DNA of 64,000 bases from Nematostella vectensis (GCF_932526225.1 NC_064034.1:11296887-11360886), one strand, 5' to 3'. Positions 24,427-36,560 are shown, numbered from the stretch's first letter. Numbers and translations: made by a program. The notes: generated by a model not told the origin, from the sequence alone.

Positions 24427-25497
24427 AGGCCTACCGGAAGAGTTCAAGACATCAGCAAATTTCTAAAGGGGATTGCACCATTGGCCCCGCCCTTGATCCC
24501 CTTTTAAAAGGGAAAGAACGTGGAGTCTTGTTCTCTATGTTTTTGTGATGAACAATCATTCTACATACAGAACCTGAATACTAATTGTTCTGTTTGGGAC
24601 ACTGGATATGTTTTCTTGACTTTGATCGATAGGTTTTAAAATTCAAGAAGGTCAAGATAAGTTTTGCGCGTTTTTACAATCGTTAAAAAATACCTTGTCC
24701 TCGTCGTTTTTTTTTTTTTTTTTTTTTTTGTAAACGTTGAATTGTGGGACTTTACGAGTAGGCTGGCCATTTTCTAAATACGCCACAAATGCGATAGGCA
24801 AAAGACATTTAAGATTTTAGTAATCTACTTTGAATAATAACCGCTGAGATCCGTAATACACTTGGTGTACATTATCTTACTAATAATCGAACATAGCTGT
24901 TATGCTGTACATAAAATTAGTGTATCAAACATGTATATTTAAAGACAGTATAGGATGTCGTAGATACAATAAATATTTGTTTTGGCATTAATCTCCATTA
25001 TTCGTATACTAATAAATGTTTCCCTGTGGTGATGCGGTAGTGACCATTTTTCATAAACAATTTTGTAATGGTTATGTTAAAATTAAGATTATCAGATGGA
25101 AGTCATAAACATAACTTGAGGTGTAGGTTGGTATTTCTTACGATCGTCCTCCTCTGATCTCAACAATTCAATATATCGTGACTAGTTCATCCCTCCTAAA
25201 TCTTATCCTTGAAGCTTTTTGTCCAGCCTGCGTGTGACATATACTGTTAGGCAAAGTCACCTAAGTACTCAAGTATTGTTTTCAAACAAAGCAGAAATAG
25301 AAAGTGCAAGAAAAAAGGAATTAATTTTTCTTGTATCGAAACTTTCGCTTTGACGATTGCGTGACAAAAATTTGTTTACCCACTGACGAATTCATGAGAC
25401 AGATGACACATATTTCCGTCATCAAAACACGCAAGCTGAAGGCGAATATTCAGTGTCACTGCTTTCTTTAAGGAGACCGAAGTCGTCTCATCTCAAA
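24257..25497. other. 3' UTR of the coiled-coil gene and intergenic spacer
   Basis: Contains the 88-bp duplication, a T-run near 24705-24730 and AATAAA at 24968. The second half should hold the promoter of the rolling-stone-like gene. No exon is recognised. Confidence 0.5.
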
Positions 25498-27727
25498 ATG
25501 TGCAGCAAAGGGTGCAAAAAAGAGTTCCACCCACGAAATTTCAAACTGTGGCATTGCTGTGTGGAGCATCTAACTGAGTCCCCCGTAAGTATTTCGTATT
25601 TTGTTAATGGTTTGAATACAAGGTATGCTGTGTGCTGCGCTTTATTTTGTTTAATAACTATTACTGAGAAGTCATTTCAAGAAATTGCGATCGTTTATCG
25701 GTTTCTGTGTGGCGTTGCACTACTTTATTCGCTATCAAAAGGTTTTTTTTCCATTTTTTAAGTGTTTCCAGATTTTATATAATCATGATTCAGTTCAGAC
25801 ACCTGAATTATCATACTCCAGTGAATGATTTGATTCCAAGGTGGATTGGGGGTGTCTTCATCGCATTGGACAAAGATCGGGGGTTTCGCCGTTTGATCCT
25901 TTAGGTGCAGCGAGTAAACTAGCTGTTTGGAAAACTGAACTCAAACTCTGTGAAAATAGTTCTAAAACATTTAGCGATAAATGATGCGGTACATACGAGA
26001 CTAAAGCGTGTACGAAATCGCGATGATACGGAAGAATGGTTTTGCGATAGGGGTTTCGCTGGGATTGTTTAATTATACGCGACGGGTGCATAACAGAGCG
26101 ACAAAGCTCTGTTACAGGTACAGCTCAGCAGGGAGTAATGAGGTAAATGTGAAGGAAATCCATGCATTGGAATTACAGGACTTTATTTTATGTTTTTTGT
26201 CTCATTTTTATCCTTTTTTAGATTGAAATTAGTTTATCACCATGAAAATCCAAACCAAATGATGCTTTCTTTCTTTAAAGAAACGTCCTCATATTCTGGG
26301 AAAACACATCCTGTGCAATAATTTCTACAAATTACCAAATTTTGCCAAAAGCAGCAGACGTTCAAGTTACCAACCTCGCCCAGGGTCTTCTGACATACCG
26401 TAAATGATCTAATAAACGCCCAGGGCGTTAATTAAACTTCGATGGTCCAAGGGAATCGAAGAGAAGCTAATCTCAGTTCGGATCAAGTTAAATTATAGTC
26501 TGCTTGCCAAGCCAAGCGTTTCTTGACATTGAGCAAGTCTCAACCAGTAGAAGACAAGCTCATATTAAGCAAGAAGGCAATTTGAATTTGATTTATATTA
26601 CCGGAATTCTTATGTCCTTTGTTTTTAAGCTGGGAGGGAGGGTAGGGGGGGGGGCGTAAGATAGAGAGGGGCGTTTAGATCACGGTATCAAAAATTACTA
26701 GTTACCAGACCCCAAATGTAATTTCGGCCAACATGGCGAGCAGGAAACCGAAAATAAGCTTACAGTATGTGGAGAAAACTGTTAATTTTCGGGAGAGAAC
26801 GGTGTCTCTGTGGCCATCGTAGGATTTGGCATGCATCAGTAGATGAGATCACTGAGTCAGCTGTAAGGATTTATTTAACAAATATCCAAAAATCTTTTTT
26901 AGCAAAATAGTTAGTGGTGATTTTATGCTTTTTTTTTACAGTGGCTTCCCCTACCAGTGTTTGTGGGCTTCCGTGTAGTTATTTCCATTCTCTGTTGCGT
27001 CATATGGCTCTATAATGTCATTTCAAAGGGAAAGTTCTTCATCTTCTATACCAACTGGAGTTTTACGGTTGCCACCATCTATTTCATAGTGTCTTCCGTT
27101 GTGTCGATGATGCAGTATCTAGCCAAGCGCAAATACCCAGAAAAACCTGGTGCAAGCAAAGCTGTTGATGTAGAAATGCAGCCAGTTAACGCAAGCCCCA
27201 ACCTTCCCAGGCCAGACAATGAACACCAAGATGCCATCGGAGCCCACCACATGATCACATGGCTACTGTACAACATAGCTGCCAACATGACTCTATTCCT
27301 AACTATTGGGTACTGGACAATGATAAATGATCCAGACAAAAATCCTAATACTTTTGTGGGAGTTTTTAAGCATCTTTTTGTGGCTATCTTTTGTGTCATT
27401 GACACTTTTATGAGTAGAATCCCAGTTAGAATTTATCATTTTGTGTACACGCTCATAGCAACAGCTGTTTACCTAATTTTTACAATCATTTATTGGAGCG
27501 TTGGGGGTACAGATCTCCATGGAAACCCATACATCTATACGGTACTTGACTACGATTCCATGACAACAGCAGAGGGTTTTATAGTTGTGTTCTTCTTCTT
27601 TATTGTCATCCCTGTTGTACAGCTCTTTTACTTTGGGCTGGCCAAATTTCGAGATTGGTTGATTGCTAAGCATGAAGAAAAGCAAATCACTAAAATATGG
27701 TCCCAGAAAGATGAGGAGGAATTTTAA
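25498..27727 (+). CDS. Rolling-stone-like multi-pass membrane protein
   Basis: Two exons (25498-25584 and 26942-27727, TAA) joined in phase 0 give 290 residues. The short cytosolic N-terminus is Cys-rich (MCSKGCKKEFHPRNFKLWHCC), as in rolling-stone proteins. About six hydrophobic segments follow, at roughly residues 33-55, 62-86, 128-150, 163-180, 187-212 and 238-260. Motifs seen are FYTNWSFTVATIYF in the second segment and MITWLLYNIAANMTLF in the third, both typical of the Rost family. The loop at 90-125 is hydrophilic and Pro/Asn-rich. The C-terminus is basic then acidic (KIWSQKDEEEF). Drosophila rost acts in myoblast fusion. The cnidarian role is unknown and no function is claimed beyond the family. 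Confidence 0.85.
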
Positions 27728-28113
27728 AACGATCAGAACCTTTGCGATGGGTTGGGCAAAAAAAAATGTAAATAATAATTGGTGTGCCCCTTCTATTTAA
27801 AGTGCAGGACTGAAATCAATGTGCTTCCTAGGCATCCTGCTCCACAGGCATAGTTTTTAAGCTTAGCTGCATGAAAATGAACTCAGATATTAGCATAAAA
27901 GGGAATTCTGATGTATTAGAAAAGGAAAACAAATAGCAGAAGACATAGGAAAATTTAGTGTCTGTCCCTGAAGCAAATAGTAAATATCTGAGGCTTGCCC
28001 CTGAATAAAGTTTCTAGCTACGGCCTAATTTAGAATAAGGAGTCATCTATATGATTCAAATGAACCCTGTATCAAAAAGAAATAAGCATTTATAATGTAA
28101 GAATAAAGTTTAA

Positions 28114-28360
28114 AGCCGCATTGTCACCAGTTTACTTTCGGTCGATTACGTAACACAATCTCCGATGATTTTTAACGGAAAACGCGAAAAATATTTCAAA
28201 ATATTGAAAGCGGTTTGTCTATCGCAAGTTTCTTCGAGGATGTGATTGATAATTTAGAGCGGATGGCATGTAAATATCTCGGATTCTAATAGATTCTTTT
28301 GTCTTTTAACGGTCGAGGTTTCCGTCGGACCTCCGGAAGTGAACTGGTGACAATGCGGCT
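28114..28360. mobile_element. piggyBac-like MITE, 247 bp, TTAA target
   Basis: Inverted ends start AGCCGCATTGTCACCAGTT and match over about 30 bp with two or three mismatches. TTAA occurs directly outside both ends (28110-28113 and 28361-28364), the classic piggyBac target. There is no coding sequence. Confidence 0.75.
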
Positions 28361-28423
28361 TTAATTAATGCTCAATGTTTCTGATCTGATATTTTTATCT
28401 AGAGCTGTCTTCAGGTCTTATTC

Positions 28424-28611
28424 AAAATGGATAAAAGTAAAAATAAAATGCTTACTACTTTTTTCAATAAAGTTGCTTATTCTTTGGTACCCTGCTAAAA
28501 GACGCGAATCAGCAAGTCAGTGGTGCTTGGAAAAAGCAAAGAGAAAAGCTCTGGGTATCTTTTTGGCGAAACTAAAACTGAGAAAATCAACATTTCATGA
28601 TCGCACTTTTC
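28424..28611. repeat. Dispersed duplicate, copy A (pairs with 29091-29268)
   Basis: About 180 bp starting AAAATGGATAAAAGTA and ending CATTTCATGATCGCACTTTT is repeated in direct orientation at 29091-29268 at roughly 85-90% identity. A small indel occurs near the AAAAAGC run. Confidence 0.85.
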
Positions 28612-28617
28612 ACTGAA

Positions 28618-28880
28618 GGCCCTGTCACACGTAGACTTTTCGGCTGCAACTTGTCTCTCAAAATATTGTTGCAGGTCGCACGCGCCCTGTCACACGTGAA
28701 GTTTTTCCTGCGACTTGAAACAATTCGTTGCAGAAAGTAGAAGATGTTCTACATTTCGTGCGACTTTGAGAAATGCAAAACAAGTTGCAAAGGGGGTGTC
28801 ACACGCAAAAAAAATGCGCGTGCGACCTGTAACCATTTTTTTCGAGACAGCAAGAGAAAAAACGTTTGTGTGGCAGGGCC
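28618..28880. mobile_element. Small inverted-repeat element (GGCCCTGTCACAC ends), 263 bp
   Basis: The left end GGCCCTGTCACAC and right end GTGTGGCAGGGCC are inverted repeats (12 of 13). CCTGTCACACGT-type motifs recur inside, and it starts just after duplicate copy A. No clear target duplication was seen. The type is likely a hAT-like MITE. Confidence 0.55.
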
Positions 28881-29090
28881 TTTTTTACATATCAAACATA
28901 TTCCCCACATATAGTGTCCTTCGTATGTTAAAATGCTGATTCCTGTCAATTTGAGACTTGCGGTCAAAATTCGTTAGAAAAACTTGATCGCTTGGTGAAA
29001 CCTTTTTCTCACTGATCTTGAAAAGCCCTTAGACCCTGGCCTCCAAGAGGTCGGCCAAGTGGGTATGAAGGTCACCCAAGTATTAGTATG

Positions 29091-29268
29091 AAAATGGATA
29101 AAAGTAGAAAAAAAATTGCTCACTCCTATTTTCAATCAAGTTGCTTATTCTTTGGTATCCTGCTAAAAGACGCTAATCAGCAAGTCAGTGATGCTTGGAA
29201 AAAGCTCTGGGTATCTTTTTGGTAAAAATCGAACTGGGAAAATCAATCATTTCATGATCGCACTTTTG
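29091..29268. repeat. Dispersed duplicate, copy B (pairs with 28424-28611)
   Basis: Direct repeat of the segment described at 28424. It lies about 100 bp before the IMP4 start, so it may fall in or next to the IMP4 promoter. Confidence 0.85.
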
Positions 29269-29363
29269 CAGGAGGTCTTATTGTGGGCTCCCTGTGGAAG
29301 ACAATCGGCTTTCGCCTTAGCCTTACCCCAGTCCTTCATCTAGAATCTATATTCCCGTCCAAG

Positions 29364-32300
29364 ATGGTGGGTAAACGCACGTGAAACTCTGTTTTGTCGA
29401 GTTTTTTGTCAGTATCTCATGATCCATAAGCTATGCATCGTCTTAATATCGCTTTTTCTCCATAGCTTCGAAGGCAAGCCAGGTTAAGGAGGGAATATTT
29501 GTACCGAAAATCACTAGAAGAGCAAGAACGAACGATTTATGAGAAGAAAAAGAAATTGAAGCTTTCTCTTTCTGGTAAGAGTGAATTTAAGTTATACTCT
29601 ATATTCTGAGGTATCCATGATTACGGAAAGAAATTAACTAGGTGACGTTTTCTTGTTTTAGAGGGAAAGGCAATTCCTACAGAACTGCGCAAAGATGAAG
29701 CTGAATTAAGAGAAGCAATTGAATTCGATGACGAGAAACACGAAAGTAAGTTTAGTTTAAGTACTTAACTTAAGTTCCTTATATTAAGTATAGGTAAGTA
29801 ATACTTCTACGGTACTATTCTTCTTCCAAAGACCATTGCTGGTGTTGGATCTTAGTTTTTCTACAAATACCAAGTTTTGCAGGTTTAGCAGATTAATCTT
29901 TTTTTTTTTCGAAAAATTAAAGCAACTCTAATATATTACCCTCTAATGTTCCCAGAGGTTGGAAGCCATATTGATGATGAATATGCCTGGGCCGGTGTTG
30001 AGGATCCAAAAATCATGATCACAACTTCACACAATCCAAGCTCAAGACTGAAACAGTTTGCAAAGGTTTAGATAAATATCTGTCTATTACTGTTAATGTA
30101 AAATGCATGTTTTCTAGTCTCACCATTCAGTTATGTAGCAACCCCCTTGTAAGACCTAACATAACTGACTGAATTGTATTCTTGTTCTATTGTTTTGTTT
30201 CCTATTGTCTTGTCTGTGGTGCTTCAGTCCAATAAGGCAAACTCTTAGGCTGTGATCCATGTCTTGAGGAAACCCTGGGATTGACATTAACAAACCAATA
30301 AAGGGTTTATACCACAATAGGTCATATACTATAAATCATTCAGATGTCAGCTATTATATACTGTATATCACTTATTATCGTGGCTCTCAGTTAATTATTT
30401 TAGAGTTATGGACTTACAGCGCAACCAGTAAAACCGTGAACACGTAAAATATCAGTGGCATGCTTATTGCATATCAGACACGAAAATTCAGAGACTTATA
30501 CTTGTTGAGACATGTTTCTAGATGACTGTTTGAATATCTTGCAAGTGATTGGTCGGAACCAACATTTCATACATATTTCAGGTGCTCACAGTTTTATTGG
30601 TTGCGCTGTAAAAGTCGACTTAATGCTTTTTTTTTTCATTCACAGGAAATGAGACTTGTGTTCCCAAACAGCCAGAGGTTGAACCGTGGAAATTATGTCA
30701 TGAAGCAACTTGTAGATGCATGTAAAGCTAATGATGTGACAGATCTTATTATTGTTCATGAACACAGAGGAGAGCCAGGTAATTTATTTTACCTTCGTTG
30801 ACATGTTTGTTGTTGTTATTTTGACACCAAAACCCAGAACACAACAAACAAAAAGTCAGATGATTCTAAGTGCAAGTCATCTAGTAGAAACTCATTCAGT
30901 ATGTAATGTAATCTATTTGTATTCTGATAGATGGCCTAGTGGTCTGTCACTTACCGTTTGGTCCCACGGCATACTTCACTCTCTCTAGTACGGTCATGCG
31001 GCATGACATTCCCAAGATTGGTACAATGTCAGAGGCCTACCCCCATCTTATATTTCACAACTTCAAGAGCAAACTAGGAGACAGAGTAAGTATAAATGAA
31101 CTCACTTTCTATATCACCCTAACCCTCAGAAAGTGAGAAAGTTGTCCATCAGCAGCAATGTCTGACATCATATCTCATTTCATTGCTTACCGCACATGTC
31201 TGCATTTGTCATAGTGTATTTATTATTAGTTACATGGTAATCTTATTATTTAAATGGGAATGTAAAAAAATATTTGAATGTTAAGTATGAATTCTAGAAT
31301 GTAATTTAACATTGTGAGACAGTACACAAAAGTTATGGCAGCTCTACAACTGAAAGGCACTTATGGGTAGTAGTTATATGTAAAAATGAAGGTGGTAAAT
31401 AAACTTATGTAATCGCAGAACCATATAGTAATTACTTTTAATCATGTGTTTAAACTATATTTTAAGTTTTATAGTTGTTATAACTGCACTTTTGCACTGT
31501 AGTTTTCCAGATGTCTTAGATATTTCTAGCTAATATTAAATGTGTTTTTTTTTTGTAGCCATACGAGGTCAAAATTAACTAATAGCTTAACCTTTTTTCA
31601 GGTCAGGAATATCCTCAAATATCTCTTCCCTGTACCCAAGGAAGATACTCGTCGAGTGGTAACTTTTGCAAACCAGAGCGACTATATCTCATTCAGGTGA
31701 CCATTTTGTATACAAATTTAAAAAATAAATAAGATAGTACAGGTACTCTGATTGTTGAGATTAGTCACTTTAATTACAAGATGAACGTCATGTGGTGACA
31801 CAGCATAAAATCGTGTAAAGATAATTTGTGCATCATCAGTGAACAACCCTGTGAATTCAGACAAGAAAACATTTCCCAGGTAGATAGGAAATTGCAAAAT
31901 AAGTCCACATAGATGAACAACCAAACAGTAAAGTAAATATTGCTTCGAATTTGAAGCCAGTTTTCCGGTTTTTAAAACTGTTTTCTGCGCACGAGCTGAC
32001 ATGCACTGGAATGACGCCATTAGTATGCACTGTTGTGAAGTTTTTTTGTCTTTTGCGTAGGATTAGAAATAATTTATAAAAGAAATAAATCATTATTTTT
32101 GTGCCTTCATTGGGTTTTAAAACCTTGGTGTTTGGTTGAGGAATTCCCTCGTGCTCCACTGATCTGCTCTCGAATTCTCCCAAACAAAAACACCTTGGTT
32201 TTCAAAACTCAATGAAGGCATGCATAGAATATTTTATTTTTTAAATGATGAGACAATGATACATTAATGTTTTTCAGAATTTTGCAAGTACAAATTCTGT

Positions 32301-32645
32301 TGTTTACTTATAATAATTTGGCTAAAACCTATATATACTTTTTTCAGGCATCACACATATAAGAAAGTTGATGGACAAATAGAACTTTCAGAAGTGGGCC
32401 CTAGATTTGAAATGAAAGGTAGGACAGTTGGTTATGAGTATATATTTTATGAGTGTGTAAGAGCTTGTTTGGTTTTGTTTGTGATGTTTTGTGCATTTAA
32501 GTGTCATATTTTAATTCAAGACATTTCTTTTTCAGTTTATGAGATTAAACTTGGGACTGTAGATCAAATCGAGGCAGAAACAGAGTGGCGACTAAAACCT
32601 TATATGAACACTTCTAAAAAGAGAAAGGCTCTCAGCCAAGAGTAG
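29364..32645 (+). CDS. IMP4: IMP4, U3 small nucleolar ribonucleoprotein component
   Basis: Nine coding exons: 29364-29366, 29466-29574, 29662-29745, 29956-30065, 30646-30778, 30931-31085, 31602-31696, 32348-32418 and 32536-32645. They give 289 residues (human IMP4 is 291). The N-terminus [16 protein letters not shown] is a near-match to the family. The Brix domain (about 75-265) includes [74 protein letters not shown] and EVGPRFEMK. The first coding exon supplies only the ATG, followed by donor GTGGGT. The next exon starts CTTCGAAGGCAA (L R R Q), which fixes the start. Known role: with IMP3 and MPP10, IMP4 joins U3 snoRNA to the pre-rRNA in the nucleolar small-subunit processome. The intron before 32348 holds an inverted-repeat element. 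Confidence 0.96.
32102..32220. mobile_element. 119-bp fold-back MITE in an IMP4 intron
   Basis: The arms start TGCCTTCATTGGGTTTTAAA on the left and end in the imperfect reverse complement AATGAAGGCA on the right, each about 40 bp with a short loop. In the transcript it would form a long hairpin. Confidence 0.7.
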
Positions 32646-33731
32646 TTCTAGTGAAAGGACTAAGATTAGATTGTAGAATGGAGAACCAGGGCAATAGGAT
32701 TTTAAAATTTTGTTTATCCAGATAAGCATTTTCTATTGAACCTGCTTGCAATCAAAGGTAATCCTTTACTGCTGTAATTATTTCCTCACTCAAATTCACA
32801 CCACAATTGATTCATGAAAATTAAAATCTTTACAGTATTTTGTGTGAGCCAATAGTCTCCCGGGCAGCAGTTTTTTGTGTCGGTCTTGCAATGTTGCATG
32901 TAAACCAACTACAGTACAAGAAAAATGATAAAACTTGGCCATACCAAAAGGGAAACTTCTCCCAATGCAATAAGGTCATTTTTGGCTTGTAAATTTTTTC
33001 CTTTGCCTTTTTTAGGGGGAGGGGTGGGGTGTAAAAAATTCTGTGCCTTTTTCAACTCCCCTTATCATACTGAGTAACTCAACCCTGGATCTTCCCCCCT
33101 GGTAACAAGATACTAGAAACACTTGACAGGATAGGCAACTATTTGGTCAAAATAAACATGATTTAAAGTGAGGTGATGTAAATGTTATGCAAGACAAAAG
33201 GTAAATATTCTTTAAAAAAAATTGCCATGTGTATTTCAGCATTACATATTTGTTAGCCTGCGTGCAGCCAGAAATATGGAACTATTTCCGGCTGCACGCA
33301 GACTACATATTTGTGTGCTAGGAATACAGATATCCTTAAGCGTAGGGTGGGGTACTCTTTATATCATGAAGTTAACATGTTCAAGAAAAAAAGGGGACTT
33401 CACCAAATCCTTCATTTTTATGCGGCAATCAGGACTAGGATGAACAATAGTGTTTGTTAGGCAAAATTCCAAGACATGAATGAATCCCCTAATTTGATGA
33501 AAATGCCAAGGAGAACTCTGTTCCTCCTGCCCTTGCTCTATAGATGTTTTTCAGTATCAATCACCAGCCCCACCCCCGCCTACCCATGTGCAATATTTGC
33601 TCTGTAAGTAATCCTGGCCTTCACTTACGGACGAGGAAGACTAGGGATAGAAAAAGTCCAACATGGCGGACTGTGGACAAAGAAACGGAATTTAGAGTTT
33701 GCCAAAGGGAAAACTGTTTTCCTTTGCCAGG
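32646..33731. other. IMP4 3' UTR and spacer to MED20
   Basis: No exon is recognised. It contains a 58-bp hairpin (33254-33311, arms like TGCGTGCAGCC...GAAATA) and, just before MED20, a YY1-like CAACATGGCGGA at 33659-33670 that probably belongs to the MED20 promoter or leader. Confidence 0.5.
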
Positions 33732-36560
33732 ATGGGGGTTTCTCGGTAAATATTGTGATCCTATTACTTTTGAATGTTTAGTATAAAAGATGTTTCAAAT
33801 GGTTTGACAGTATTTCACATCTTTCGACATTCATAAGATTGTTATGTTAAAGTATCGTAGAAAAATTTAATTACCAGTATGCATAAAAACACAGTCGCTT
33901 AGAATATTAATATCTACTTGTGTGTGGTTCTTTATCTGGATCAATACAGTCTGAGAAAGTTAGTTTTTGGACACATCATTTCTCAGAGTATTTCCATTGG
34001 AGTTATCCGAGGGAAAAAGCACCCAACAAGCAGTGGAATTGCTTCAGAAAAGGGCCGAGCTTCTTGGTGCTACAAAGACTTGTAACTGGTGTGTTGACTG
34101 TGAAACTTATCAAGCAACCTCCCTTCACAGTAAGTGAACTAGATTTTAGTTTGTCTGTCTCTGGCATGAAGAAAATTACTGTGATTGCTGGGAAAGGCGC
34201 CCCAGCATTGATTTGATAAGATAAAAAAATAAATAATAAATAAAAAGGTTTTCAACAATTTCTAAGGAGAACAAATCCACTCAGAACCATATTGAAACAA
34301 GCTTTTAATAAATGCTTGGCAGGAAGTACTGTCATTTATCATTCCTTCCTGTTCCCCTGATCATCAGAGACTATAACGTGCAACGCATGCAGTTAGATAA
34401 AGCCCCCTTATTCTGTAGAGGAACTTATTAATATTTTCCTCTATAGGTGTACTAGCAAAACATAATAAAAATAACTATAACTGAAAAAATAGCTGACTTT
34501 TATATCTGAGAATAAAATATAAATGAATAAATGGATTCTTAAAGCATACATGAATATTTTGATCTTCTTTTATCAGCATCTTCAAGCAAGGTACTGCACC
34601 TGGTACACAGTACCGAACACCCATACTCATCATTTGTGGTGTTAGAGAGTGGTACTTGCCTTGTTGCACAGACAGGCTTTGATTCTCTCATGGTGCGCCT
34701 TAAGGCTTTTTATACACAAAGAAAAGCTGCCAAGATTGAGGTATGAACACTAATAAGTAACTGGCAAGTATCACTACTTAATCTCTATACCGTTAGAATA
34801 TTATCAATCAGTTTAAGATTGATAGCTAGAAATGAGAAATTGAAATGAGCTTACCTTGTTGTTGTTGCTCTTGAATGTAAGAGTTAATTACTGAGAGCCG
34901 AGGCAATAAGCGGTATACATCCCGAGGCCGCAGGGTAATTAACTCTTACATACAAGAGCAACAACCACAACAAGGTTCCTTGAAGACACAGAATACCTTT
35001 TCGCAAGTCGAATAGTTTCTCCCGGACTTTGATATTGTCGGAACGATCCTTTGAACAACAAGCCATAATATTACGATTCTAAGTGAAGAATAAGTTGAGA
35101 AGAGAAAGCACAACAGGTTTCCGGAGAACGTGAAAACCAACACGGTGTGGGCTGTTCATACCTATCAAGAGTGGGCAGAAGTGAGAAATTAGAACCAGAG
35201 CTGTGGCAGAATCGGATAGTTTTGTAAGTTTCGATAGTATCAAAGGTAATTCATTGTAGTGTTGATGAAGTAATGATAGAGGATGTTTGTAAGGTTGATA
35301 AAGTCATAAAGAGCCAGGGCGAAAGTGGCAATAAACCCCTAAAAAGACCTGCAGATGTAAGAAATTAATGTTGAAGTTTGTCATTTTTATAGTCCAATAG
35401 ATTTTGGAAAATTGTAAATTTAAGTTCCAAATGGTTGGGTTTTGATATTCAGCATGGAAGAGTGCAGGTAGTCAATTGATTGAATTGCTCATTATAAATG
35501 CAAGGGATGTATACGAGCTTCCCCGGGATGTATCTATATACATCCCTTGCATTTATAATGAGCAATTCAATTCAATTCATCAGCCCTGCTCTTCCCTGCT
35601 GAATATCAAAACCCTCCCCGGGCTCTTAGCTACTTGCATATTAATGAGGTTTGTACGTGAAATATAGCCCTACAAAAAAAACAATGGAAACCATGTCAAT
35701 TATGTAATAATTGTTATTAATGTTATTGTTATATTATATAATTATGTATATATAATTATATTTATTATGTATATATATATTTATTAACTTAGAAGCATTT
35801 TCTTATTATTCTAACCCTTCTTTCATGGTAAATCCATAGCTCACATTATTAAACTATTTGTGCAGGTGAAAGGACCAAGTTATGAATATGGAGATTTCAT
35901 CTTGAAGATTGGGCAGATCTCGCTTGGCCCAAGTGTCAAAGGGGTATTGATTGAGGTAGGGAGATTTTAAAGATATTGTTATAGATCATTTTCTTCAACT
36001 CCCATTTTTCTTTCAAGATAATTCAAAACTGACTGAAAATACCTCTTCTTTTCAAGAGGGTCAGTACTCAAACACTAGTTGGTTCAACTTGAAAACCTTG
36101 CCCTCTTCATATGAATATTTCTCTTCAATATTATTGTACATTCAGAACATTTCAGCCTATGATTGCAATTCTGTCTGCCCTTATTCCTTTCCTATCCTTT
36201 CTGCTCTCCCCTCACTATGGGCTCAAATAACTCACTGCAATAGAGTCTCTGTCAACAGCTAATGTGTCACCCTAGCCAAATACTGAGATTTAATCACATA
36301 ATATGACTTCCAATAATAAATACAAACTATGACAAAGTGTGGCTGTCTCCTAGGTGGAGTACCTGCCTTGTGAGGATGTGGAGCAGTGCTGGGGGTTGAT
36401 CAGTGAGTTCATAGCAAGCTTCCTGGGCACTGCCTTTACTCTACCATCCATGCCTAAAACATCCAACAAAGAGACTGGCCTGTTTACAGTTACTGATAAC
36501 ATATTGCAGTATATAGATGTGTTCAAAGTTACAGGAGGTTATCGGAAATCACAGAGCTGA
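33732..36560 (+). CDS. MED20: Mediator complex subunit 20
   Basis: Five exons (33732-33745, 33987-34129, 34577-34740, 35866-35955 and 36354-36560) join in phase to 205 residues (human MED20 is 212). The 14-nt first coding exon gives M-G-V-S-R and joins to VFPLELSEGKS, matching the family start MGV...AEGKS. Conserved pieces follow: QQAVELLQKRAELLG, CVDCETYQ, LHLVHSTEHPYSSF, GFDSLMVRLKAF, KIEVKGPSYEYGDFILKIG and VEYLPCEDVEQCWGLISEF. MED20 is a head-module subunit of Mediator, pairs with MED18 and acts in Pol II initiation in the nucleus. The tiny first exon is predicted from frame and splice sites only, while the other four are firm. The intron at 34741-35865 holds two fold-back elements. Confidence 0.94.
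34853..34976. mobile_element. 124-bp fold-back MITE in a MED20 intron
   Basis: The left arm ACCTTGTTGTTGTTGCTCTT and the right arm ending AGCAACAACCACAACAAGGT are inverted, with the arms continuing through GTAAGAGTTAATTA. The loop is about 40 bp. Confidence 0.75.
35437..35614. mobile_element. 178-bp fold-back MITE in a MED20 intron
   Basis: The outer arms GGGTTTTGATATTCAGCA and its reverse complement bound an inner, nearly perfect inverted repeat ATTGCTCATTATAAATGCAA over 33 bp per arm. The whole element would fold into one long hairpin with a small loop around 35515-35535. Confidence 0.8.

Larger units (their letters stand above)
27728..29363. other. Intergenic spacer with two MITEs and a dispersed duplication
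   Basis: After the rolling-stone stop there are AATAAA-like signals near 28003 and 28103. Then come a TTAA-flanked MITE, a 180-bp segment, a GGCCCTG-ended element and a second copy of the 180-bp segment. The IMP4 promoter lies at the right end. Confidence 0.6.

Noticed and set aside
27079-27405. 108-codon antisense frame in the rolling-stone-like exon
   Set aside because: Shadow of the conserved coding exon on the other strand.
29575-32347. Intronic snoRNAs in IMP4 (expected in some snoRNP host genes)
   Set aside because: No convincing C/D or H/ACA box arrangement was found by eye; a dedicated scan would be needed.
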